NCBI GenBank assembly: GCA_009781125.1
Contig: WQYS01000056.1
Span: 1-10,875, forward strand
Source: Acidobacteriaceae bacterium
GTDB lineage: Bacteria > Acidobacteriota > Terriglobia > Terriglobales > Acidobacteriaceae
Direction: 5' to 3'
Length of the DNA stretch: 10,875 nucleotides
The position numbers and the translations under genes are program-made. Below are positions 4,924 to 10,875 of this stretch, one piece after another; within the stretch, counting starts at the first letter, position 1, and each line of letters starts with the position of its first letter. The notes beneath the pieces were generated by a model. It was not told where the DNA came from, ran no database searches, and saw nothing but the letters and a program-made list of their open reading frames with translations.

Positions 4924-7733
4924 AAAAGAATCGATTTCCAGTTTGTACTGTACTGGGGCTCCTGTTGGTGTTGGGTATGGTTCCAGCGGCCTCTCACGCG
5001 CAAACTATCCAGGATAGCGCGAATAACCTCAACGTCGGCTTCTCGGCTACGGGATACACCGGATTGACGGCGACCGATACGCTCGTTCCGTACGTCAGTA
5101 CGTTCAACGCAGCCAGCAGCAGCTACTACTCCACCAACAGCCTTACACAGCCTGTGCCTGGCCTCTGCGAGGCGTATGTCTCCGCCGACGTTGGCCTGGC
5201 CCCTTCGGGGACATTTGGCGTGGCTACCGATGTAGGATCGCGCGCGTGGTTTGAAGCCTGGCTCACGCAGTTGGGAGTGGCGCAGCAGACGGACCCAACC
5301 ATCTGCAACCACGTGCTGGTCGTATTCAAGATGTTTCCCGCCTCCAGCAGAAGCAGTTCTGGCGGCGCTGGCAACATTGGCGTGGCGAACAACGCCGGAA
5401 CCAATGGCCTCGCCTCGGGGACTTATCCTCCAGCCCTGGGAGGCACGGTCAGTCTTAACGGGGGGCCGGCTAACCTCTCCGCGAACCCCGGCCAGATACA
5501 GCAATGGCAGGCGCTCTTTCTCGGAATTGATTGGCAGACAGTGACCGGATGGCATGGGAAGTTCGACTTCATTCCGTGGAACGATTATGCCTCCTACTCG
5601 GGTGAAGGAGACGGGTACGCAGGCGCTACGAGCACATTTGTTCCCGGAGGAGCATTCACCCAGACCGGACAGTTGCCTTACGTCGCGAAGTACGCCGCTG
5701 CCATGTACATCGCCTTGCATCTGCTTTGCGATAGCGGTACTTCTGTCGGAGATCCGTACGGCGTATGCGGCAACGTAGTGGCGGGAGGCTTCTCGGACAA
5801 TACGATGAACTGCACCGACCATACGTCATCGAGCATCGCCTCGGGCACCTGCTCGGATGGCGCTACGACAGCTACATTTTTAGACCAGTATCTGTATTAC
5901 ATCTATGTTGCCTCGCAGGAAACAGTTACTCCCACCGGCAGCGCATGCACGAACATGGGCGGCGGAGCTAGTGGTAATACTGCCGCCGACCCGCTGTGTA
6001 CCGGGACTTCCGCGGCTCAGATATATATATATCCGATAGAAAATCATCCTTTCCCCGCAGGCTGGAAGCCGGAGGCCTTTGCCTTTAAAGACTTTGCCGA
6101 TGTCAACAACTACATCAGCAACTACGGTACGGCCGCGGGCCAGTGTCTGGACGCAACCACATGCCTGGCCAGGAGCGTGGCAAAGACCTTCGCCGCCGAT
6201 CCCCTGATGAAGAACACGGAGATATGGAACATGGCGACGGCCGCCGGACAGCTCGGCGTAACCACAAGCAGCCTGGGATCAGACAATACCTACTGGAAGT
6301 TTGTGCCCAACTCAGTAACTGACCCGACTCCCATTCAGCAGGCCTGCGCGGCGTCGTTCCTGCTGAACCTGACGTCCAGCCTGGGGCCGCAGTTCACGCG
6401 CCTGTACTACGAGGGCGCGGCCTGGGACGCGAACATCACTGGCACGGGCTCCAACGGCAACTGGTCGCTGTTCCCGAAAGGGGACGACGGCACCAGCGTC
6501 ACTACCGCAAAGCCCGCTCTCAGCGTGCTGGCGAACCGGAACCTGGCCTATAACTCTTCCTGTCCGGGCGGTCTGCCGACGCAGCTTGTCAACATAAGCG
6601 ATCCTGCCAGCCAGACGCATACCGATCCGGGCGTCTTCGATGCGCCGATACAGGCGCAGGCGCAGGACTCCTATGGGAATGCTTACGCTGGCGTCGCGGT
6701 GACCTTCGGCCCGGTCACCGGACTGTCGTTCTCGCAGACATCCGACGGCGTGTTTACGGCCACGCTGGGGGTGACGGCTGACGCCTCCGGCAACACGCCC
6801 GCCGTGTACGTCAAGGCCCAATATGTAAGGGCTTATACCGCGATCGCCACGCTGGATGGAGCTCCCGGCACTACGCCTGCGCAGTTCTCCCTTACGATTG
6901 AGGGCTCCGGACCTCCGCCTCCGCCTGACGCTGAGTACCTGACCATATCGGCCGTGCCTGATCCGCCGGTCGCAGGCTCGCAGGTAACGTTGTCGGTGCA
7001 ACTGCCCGACGACGCGACGGGCACGGTATCGTTTACTTACAACGGCGGCTCGCCGCTCGTCTGCAACGAAGCAAACCCGGTGCCGGTCGAGCCGGATGGA
7101 ACGGCTACCTGCACGGCCATGCTTCCTGCAAACGTGACTTCGATCGAAGGAGAGTACACCGCGCCCTCGGACGCGCTCTACAGCTCATCGGCTCTGACGC
7201 CGATTACTGAAGTGACGGCGGCTGCCGACTTTACGATTACGCTGACGCCTCCAACACAGACGGTGGCTCCGGGTACGCCAGCGGTCTACGCGGTAAATCT
7301 GGTTGTGTCCAACGGGCCGTACAATTGCCCGGTGAATCTGACGGCGCTGCTTTCGACGTCGATTCCGAACGCCACTCTGGTATTCGATCAGAGCTCGTTG
7401 ACGCCTGGCAGCGGAGCCACAACCAACCTGACGGTAACCGTGCCTCAGCAGACGGCGAAGCTGACCGGCCTGGGCGCGAAGGCTCCTCTTATGCTGGCAG
7501 CGCTGCTGCTGCCTCTGGCGGCGTGGCGTCGCAGACAGAGTCTGGGCAAGCTGCTGCTGGTGCTGGTGCTGATGCTGGCCGCGTCGGCTGCGGTCATCGG
7601 TTGCGGCGGCGGCGACAACAACAATGGCTCTACGGCGGCGCCGTCAAACTACAAGATCACGATAACCGGAAACGGCACCTGCGGCAGCGGTGCTTTACGC
7701 AATGCAAATGCCTTTTTGGTAGTAAGTCAATAA
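4920..7733 (+). CDS. Secreted 937-aa protein: novel hydrolase-like domain, Ig-like domains and C-terminal membrane segment
   Basis: I do not recognise this as a named protein. Residues 1-27 are a signal peptide (VLGLLLVLGM core, cleavage after SHA). Residues 30 to about 545 form one unfamiliar domain, rich in Trp, Tyr and Cys, shared with the next gene. Its landmarks are CEAYVSADVGL (83-93), SRAWFEAWL (107-115), KFDFIPWND (214-222), FAFKDFADVNNY (387-398), EIWNMATAAGQ (434-444) and RLYYEGAAWD (494-503). The order recalls clan GH-A TIM-barrel glycosidases without the catalytic Glu pair (inference). Residues 548-660 look like an invasin/Big_1-type Ig domain (QDSYGNAYAGVAVTF). A PPPPPD linker follows, then Ig-like domains at about 671-767 and 768-845. 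A hydrophobic segment at 853-895 ends in GCGGGD, and a short beta-rich tail completes the protein. It is expected outside the cell or at its surface. Its tandem paralogue starts 176 bp downstream. Confidence 0.85.
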   Translation: MKKNRFPVCTVLGLLLVLGMVPAASHAQTIQDSANNLNVGFSATGYTGLTATDTLVPYVSTFNAASSSYYSTNSLTQPVPGLCEAYVSADVGLAPSGTFGVATDVGSRAWFEAWLTQLGVAQQTDPTICNHVLVVFKMFPASSRSSSGGAGNIGVANNAGTNGLASGTYPPALGGTVSLNGGPANLSANPGQIQQWQALFLGIDWQTVTGWHGKFDFIPWNDYASYSGEGDGYAGATSTFVPGGAFTQTGQLPYVAKYAAAMYIALHLLCDSGTSVGDPYGVCGNVVAGGFSDNTMNCTDHTSSSIASGTCSDGATTATFLDQYLYYIYVASQETVTPTGSACTNMGGGASGNTAADPLCTGTSAAQIYIYPIENHPFPAGWKPEAFAFKDFADVNNYISNYGTAAGQCLDATTCLARSVAKTFAADPLMKNTEIWNMATAAGQLGVTTSSLGSDNTYWKFVPNSVTDPTPIQQACAASFLLNLTSSLGPQFTRLYYEGAAWDANITGTGSNGNWSLFPKGDDGTSVTTAKPALSVLANRNLAYNSSCPGGLPTQLVNISDPASQTHTDPGVFDAPIQAQAQDSYGNAYAGVAVTFGPVTGLSFSQTSDGVFTATLGVTADASGNTPAVYVKAQYVRAYTAIATLDGAPGTTPAQFSLTIEGSGPPPPPDAEYLTISAVPDPPVAGSQVTLSVQLPDDATGTVSFTYNGGSPLVCNEANPVPVEPDGTATCTAMLPANVTSIEGEYTAPSDALYSSSALTPITEVTAAADFTITLTPPTQTVAPGTPAVYAVNLVVSNGPYNCPVNLTALLSTSIPNATLVFDQSSLTPGSGATTNLTVTVPQQTAKLTGLGAKAPLMLAALLLPLAAWRRRQSLGKLLLVLVLMLAASAAVIGCGGGDNNNGSTAAPSNYKITITGNGTCGSGALRNANAFLVVSQ
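6021..6032 (+). repeat. (AT)6 simple repeat inside the 937-aa gene
   Basis: Six AT units lie in the coding frame and give part of the IYIYP strand at residues 368-372. The paralogue has no such run at the matching place. Slippage by one unit would shift the frame. Confidence 0.8.
6070..6132 (+). repeat. Near-identical 63-bp block, copy 1 (partner at 9021-9083)
   Basis: This block matches 9021-9083 at 61 of 63 bases by eye. It encodes the FAFKDFADVNNY motif and its flanks. The two genes differ much more in most other places, including silent positions, so this patch stands out from the general paralogy. Confidence 0.8.
7476..7604 (+). other. Hydrophobic double segment with Arg cluster and GCGGG, encoded within the C-terminal domain
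   Basis: Residues 853-895 contain a first hydrophobic stretch (PLMLAALLLPLAAW), then RRRQSLGK, then a second stretch (LLLVLVLMLAASAAVIG) ending in Cys-Gly-Gly-Gly-Asp. The first half resembles bacterial C-terminal sorting tails (hydrophobic helix plus Arg cluster). The second half resembles a lipoprotein signal with a lipobox-like Cys895. About 28 residues of beta-rich sequence follow (YKITITGNG to FLVVSQ). I recall similar segments in acidobacterial Ig-like proteins. The role is unknown; a membrane anchor or a processing site is possible. Confidence 0.6.
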
Positions 7734-7749
7734 ATCGATAAGCGTGTCC

Positions 7750-7772
7750 CCTCAGTCCGGCCAGGGCTGAGG
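7750..7772 (+). terminator. Small stem-loop between the two paralogues
   Basis: CCTCAG (7750-7755) pairs with CTGAGG (7767-7772). The stem can extend by CC/GG past a one-base bulge, leaving a six-base loop. It begins 17 bases after the TAA stop of the 937-aa gene. No T-run follows, so terminator activity is uncertain, as for the hairpin after the receptor gene. Confidence 0.4.
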
Positions 7773-7790
7773 AGACAGCTTCAACAAGGA

Positions 7791-7913
7791 ATGTGTTACA
7801 CGGCTATCTCCGTCGCGGCGCGATTTTATTTCAGAAGAATAAACCGCCTGCGGCACAACCACTTTCCCGGGCCATGCCCCCGAAACCTGCAAGACTGTGG
7901 TGACGTGCAATGA
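7791..7913 (+). CDS. Possible 40-aa leader ORF overlapping the second paralogue
   Basis: An open frame from ATG 7791 runs 40 codons and ends in TGA overlapping the next start as ATGA (7910-7913). It begins MCYTAISVAARFYFRRINRL and ends RNLQDCGDVQ. AAGGA at 7786-7790 directly touches the ATG, which is too close for a normal ribosome binding site. GGAGA at 7771-7775 is too far. Its last nine codons resemble those of the 33-aa frame before the other paralogue. A 2-base length difference a little further upstream puts the rest of the two frames out of register. That argues that the conserved part is the initiation region rather than a conserved peptide. Confidence 0.2.
   Translation: MCYTAISVAARFYFRRINRLRHNHFPGPCPRNLQDCGDVQ
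7899..7903 (+). promoter_or_regulatory. Ribosome binding site (GGTGA) of the second paralogue
   Basis: GGTGA ends six bases before the ATG at 7910, matching the GGTGAT site of the first paralogue. The surrounding ~50 bases upstream of both starts are clearly related. They include a small GC-rich dyad (CGGGCCAGGCCCG in the first, GGGCCATGCCC in the second). Confidence 0.45.
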
Positions 7914-10875
7914 AGATGAATCGGTTTCTAGTGCTTTGTACTGTTCTGGGACTCCTGTTAGTTCTGGGTTTTGTCCCTGGGGCCACTTACGCGCAAACGC
8001 TTCAGCAGAACGCGCAGAATCTCGATGTCGGCTTCTCGGCCACCGGATACACCGGCGTGCTGATGCCCGATAATACAACCCTGTACTCCGACTCGATACT
8101 TCCGTACTTCAGTACGTTCAGTACAGCAGCGGGCCCTTCTCCATCGGGAAACAGCATCTGCGCGGCCTATGTTTCGGCGGACGCCGGCCTGATGCCTTCA
8201 GGGGCATACGGCACAATTGACGATGTAGGGTCGCGCGCGTGGTTCGAAGACTGGCTTACAAAGCTGGGAGTGGCGCAGCAGACGGATCCATCCATCTGCA
8301 ACCGCGTGCTGGTGATATTCAAGATGTTTCCCGCGGCCAACCGGTCCGCTCCTGCGAATGCCGCCGCTACCACCTGTGGCAATCCTGCTGGCAGCGTCTG
8401 CAACATTGGCGGCGCAGGCAATATCGCCGTGCCCAACAATGTGGCGGTTACGGTGGACCTTCCCCTGTTAAGCTGGAGCACTTCGGCCAACGACGGAGCG
8501 CCTGCGAACCCCATCGGGAACAACGCCCAGTTTCAGCTCTTTCAGGCGGCCTTTCTCGGCATTGACTGGCAAACAATAACCGGATGGCATGGGAAGTTCG
8601 ATTTCGTCCCCTGGAACGACTTTTATAGCAAAACGGGAGATGGAGACGGACTGCCCGGCAGCACGGGTACTTTCTCGTTAGACCTGACCGCGCAGCATGC
8701 TGCGGCTGCATACATCACGCTGCATCTGCTTTGCGACAGCGGTACGAGTGGCGGAGACCCTTACGGAGTGTGCGGCAACGTAGTGGCGGGCAGTTTCCTG
8801 AACAATGCGATGAACTGCACCGACCATACTTCATCGGCGCTCGCCAGCGGCACCTGCGCCGACGGCACCACCGCGGCCACGCTGCTGGACCTGTATCTGT
8901 GGCACATCTACAATGATGCGCAGCAATCGAACTCCACCGTGATGCCCCCTGGAAGTCCGGCTGGATTTTCTGTATTTCTAGTTCCTCCAGAGAATTATCC
9001 TTTCGACCCAGCCTGGACGCCGGAGGTCTTTGCCTTTAAAGACTTTGCCGATGTCAACAACTACATCAACAACTACGGTACGGACGCAGGCCGGTGTCTG
9101 GATGCTGCGACATGCGTGGCAAAGAACGCGGCCCAGATCATCGCTGCCGATCCCTTGTTGCAAAACGCAGAGATATGGAACATGGCAGCGGCTGCCGGAC
9201 AGGTCGGCGTAACCACAACAAAAAACCTGGCGGTTGACCCAAACGGTGGCGACAACACGAACTGGATGTTCGTTCTCAACTCTGCCTCTGACCCGACTCC
9301 CGATCAACAGGCCTGCGCGGCTTCGTACATGTTGAGGCTGATGGCCAGTCTGGGTCCGCAGTACAAGCGCCTGTACTACGAAGGCGCGGCCTGGGACGCG
9401 ACCATCACCGGCACGGGCCCCAACGGCAACTGGGCGCTGTTCCCGGCAGGGGATGACGGCAGCGACGCCGCTGCCGCGAAGCCTGCCTTTGGCGTGCTGA
9501 CGGACCGGGATCTGGCTTATGCTTCTACTTCAGGATCGGACTGTCCGGGAGGTCTGGCGACCGAGCTTGCTAACGTAAGCGACACAGGCAACGCGGGCGA
9601 GTCGATTGCGGCTCCGGGCGTCTTTACGAACACGCTGGTGGCGCGGGCCAAGGACATCTACGGAAACGCCTTCGGCGGAGCCTCGGTAACCTTCAGCTCC
9701 AGCAATGGCCTGTTGTTTTCAGCGTCGGCCACCGGCACGTTCTCGAACACGCTGACGGTGACAACCGATACGACCACCGGCGACACGCCTCCTGTGTACG
9801 TCGAAGGTTCAACCGCGGGGACGACCTATACCGCCACGGCTACGCTGGATCAAGCTCCCGGCGCTACGGCGGCGCAGTTCATCAATCTTGTGGTTGAGGA
9901 GCCGTCGTCGTCGAGCACTTCAGCGCTGACGGTGAATGGCTCATCTACCTCCGCGTCCGTGAAGTACGGCGACACGGTGACTCTGGAGAGCACGGTTACG
10001 CCTGCTCCGCCAGCGGGCGAGACCACCGACACGGTGACCTTCTGGCTCGGCGCCGTCGGCTCGGGCACGAACCTGGGCACGCAAACCGTAGACGCGACCG
10101 GCAAGGCGCAGCTTGACATTACGTCGCTGCATGTCCTGGCTTCGCCCTACACCATCGTTGCCCGCTTCAACGGCAGCGCCAGCCTCGGCGCCAGCACCAG
10201 CGACAACTCGGTGACGGTAACGGTGCGGCAGCTAACCCTGAACGACGACGGCGTGACTCCTGTACTGACCGCGACTCCCGATCCGGCAATCCGCTTTGCG
10301 GACCAGTTGGACTCGGCGGCGTGGGCTGGCTACACCTTTACGCCTGTCTCGGGAGCGGACTTCGTCAACGGCGACGATTCATCGACGGTGGTCGTGACCG
10401 GATCGCCCGTGTACACGTCGTCGGATCCCAACACGCAGACGCCGGGCACGTATACGGTGACGCTCTCCGGCATATCGAGTCCGGACTACCTGATCGGCTT
10501 TGACACGGGCTCGCTGGACGTGATCGCGAGCGCGGCTGGCCTTCAGGAAAACGCCGATAGTCTCATCATCGGCTTCACGGGACCGATTGCCAATACGCTT
10601 CCGTTCGCGGACCAGTTCTATACGGCGACCAGCGCTTACCTTACAAGCAAGGGTCTCACTGCTCCCAGGTTCCGCATCTGCGAGGCCTATGTTGCATGGG
10701 ATGCCGCCTTGTATGCCTCCGGCGCGTACGGTGACGTCAACACGCTGAACTCGCGCGCATGGTTCGAAAACTGGCTTCACGGGCAGCAGGGCCACTGCGA
10801 CCGCGCGCTGATCACGTTCAAGAGCGTCTCTGCCGCCACGCCTTCTCCGGACACCCCTCCTACGGCTGCTGAGTA
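7910..10875 (+). CDS. Secreted paralogue with novel hydrolase-like domain, Ig-like, MBG-like and a second hydrolase-like domain (3' end missing)
   Basis: Reading from ATG 7910 gives 988 codons with no stop, so the gene leaves the window open. Residues 1-28 are a signal peptide (TVLGLLLVLGFVPGATYA). Residues 30 to about 543 repeat the unfamiliar domain of the preceding gene: CAAYVSADAGL (84-94), SRAWFEDWL (108-116), KFDFVPWND (229-237), FAFKDFADVNNY (374-385), EIWNMAAAAGQ (421-431) and RLYYEGAAWD (487-496). Residues about 545-662 are a Big_1-like Ig domain, about 670-774 an Ig-like repeat of the Big_3_5 type, and about 775-873 an MBG-like domain (GADFVNGDDSS, TPGTYTVTLSG). From about residue 875 the first domain starts again (LQENADSLIIGF, CEAYVAWDAAL, SRAWFENWL). 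The whole protein is probably well over 1400 aa. The role is unknown; secretion and a carbohydrate-linked job are inferred. Confidence 0.88.
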   Translation, partial: MKMNRFLVLCTVLGLLLVLGFVPGATYAQTLQQNAQNLDVGFSATGYTGVLMPDNTTLYSDSILPYFSTFSTAAGPSPSGNSICAAYVSADAGLMPSGAYGTIDDVGSRAWFEDWLTKLGVAQQTDPSICNRVLVIFKMFPAANRSAPANAAATTCGNPAGSVCNIGGAGNIAVPNNVAVTVDLPLLSWSTSANDGAPANPIGNNAQFQLFQAAFLGIDWQTITGWHGKFDFVPWNDFYSKTGDGDGLPGSTGTFSLDLTAQHAAAAYITLHLLCDSGTSGGDPYGVCGNVVAGSFLNNAMNCTDHTSSALASGTCADGTTAATLLDLYLWHIYNDAQQSNSTVMPPGSPAGFSVFLVPPENYPFDPAWTPEVFAFKDFADVNNYINNYGTDAGRCLDAATCVAKNAAQIIAADPLLQNAEIWNMAAAAGQVGVTTTKNLAVDPNGGDNTNWMFVLNSASDPTPDQQACAASYMLRLMASLGPQYKRLYYEGAAWDATITGTGPNGNWALFPAGDDGSDAAAAKPAFGVLTDRDLAYASTSGSDCPGGLATELANVSDTGNAGESIAAPGVFTNTLVARAKDIYGNAFGGASVTFSSSNGLLFSASATGTFSNTLTVTTDTTTGDTPPVYVEGSTAGTTYTATATLDQAPGATAAQFINLVVEEPSSSSTSALTVNGSSTSASVKYGDTVTLESTVTPAPPAGETTDTVTFWLGAVGSGTNLGTQTVDATGKAQLDITSLHVLASPYTIVARFNGSASLGASTSDNSVTVTVRQLTLNDDGVTPVLTATPDPAIRFADQLDSAAWAGYTFTPVSGADFVNGDDSSTVVVTGSPVYTSSDPNTQTPGTYTVTLSGISSPDYLIGFDTGSLDVIASAAGLQENADSLIIGFTGPIANTLPFADQFYTATSAYLTSKGLTAPRFRICEAYVAWDAALYASGAYGDVNTLNSRAWFENWLHGQQGHCDRALITFKSVSAATPSPDTPPTAAE
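9021..9083 (+). repeat. Near-identical 63-bp block, copy 2 (partner at 6070-6132)
   Basis: This is the second copy of the block, differing from 6070-6132 by one C/T and one G/A change. The offset is exactly 2951 bp with no gap. Confidence 0.8.
10532..10875 (+). repeat. Start of a second in-frame copy of the novel domain within the same gene
   Basis: Residues about 875-988 align with residues about 30-150 of the same protein. Matching points are QENADSLIIGF with QQNAQNLDVGF, CEAYVAWDAAL with CAAYVSADAGL, SRAWFENWL with SRAWFEDWL, and CDRALITFK with CNRVLVIFK. The match is clear in protein but looser in DNA than between the two N-terminal copies, which suggests an older internal duplication. 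The rest of the copy lies beyond the window. Confidence 0.85.

Noticed and set aside
4842..5822. 326-codon open frame on the minus strand under the 937-aa gene
   Set aside because: The forward frame has a signal peptide and a close paralogue next door, which settles the coding strand. The antisense product has no recognisable feature.
7580..7604. Second signal peptide or lipoprotein start of a separate gene at the GCGGG segment
   Set aside because: The segment is in frame with the upstream Ig-like domain, has no start codon context, and only about 40 residues follow the Cys.
7325..7741. 138-codon + strand frame over the end of the 937-aa gene
   Set aside because: It is a shifted reading of the Ig-like and membrane segment, with no own ribosome binding site or recognisable motif.
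1..10875. CRISPR array, tRNA, rRNA, insertion sequence, integrase or phage genes
   Set aside because: I looked for regularly spaced repeats, cloverleaf-like sequence, terminal inverted repeats and transposase motifs and found none.

Overview
The window looks like chromosomal DNA of an Acidobacteriota species (Terriglobia/Acidobacteriaceae type). Three things suggest this. The large outer-membrane receptor has the carboxypeptidase-regulatory N-terminal domain typical of acidobacterial Oar-like TonB-dependent receptors. The secreted proteins carry bacterial Ig-like and MBG-type domains. One of them ends in a hydrophobic, Arg-rich, GCGGG segment that I recall from many acidobacterial Ig-like proteins. 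The assignment rests on family resemblance, not on a marker gene.

Layout, all on the + strand. (1) 1-661 is the 3' end of a glycoside hydrolase family 3 gene. (2) 662-966 is an intergenic and leader region with a strong sigma70-type promoter (TTGACA, 18-bp spacer, TACTAT). Two LacI-type pseudo-palindromic operators overlap its -35 side, and a 5' leader of about 220 nt follows. (3) 967-4692 is a complete TonB-dependent receptor of 1241 aa, followed by a 14-bp hairpin. (4) 4822-4923 is a possible 33-aa leader ORF with a good Shine-Dalgarno, overlapping the next start by ATGA. (5) 4920-7733 is a 937-aa secreted protein with an unfamiliar ~515-residue N-terminal domain, Ig-like domains and an odd C-terminal membrane segment. 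(6) 7734-7909 holds a hairpin and a second short ORF that overlaps the next start in the same way. (7) 7910 to the window end is a paralogue of gene 5. It is open for 988 codons without a stop and runs off the edge. It repeats the N-terminal domain, adds Ig-like and MBG-like domains, and then begins a second copy of the N-terminal domain at about 10532.

Working model (inference): this is a carbohydrate-responsive locus. A LacI-type regulator would control a TonB-dependent glycan importer, a neighbouring GH3 enzyme would trim oligosaccharides, and two large duplicated secreted proteins would act outside the cell. The unfamiliar domain, seen three times, has motifs arranged like a clan GH-A TIM-barrel glycosidase. 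However, the usual acid/base Glu is Asp (PWND) and the usual nucleophile Glu is absent (IWNMA) in both copies where these sites are visible. It may be a degenerate, glycan-binding hydrolase-like domain. This duplicated family is the most interesting content of the window. I see no tRNA, rRNA, CRISPR array, insertion sequence or integrase.
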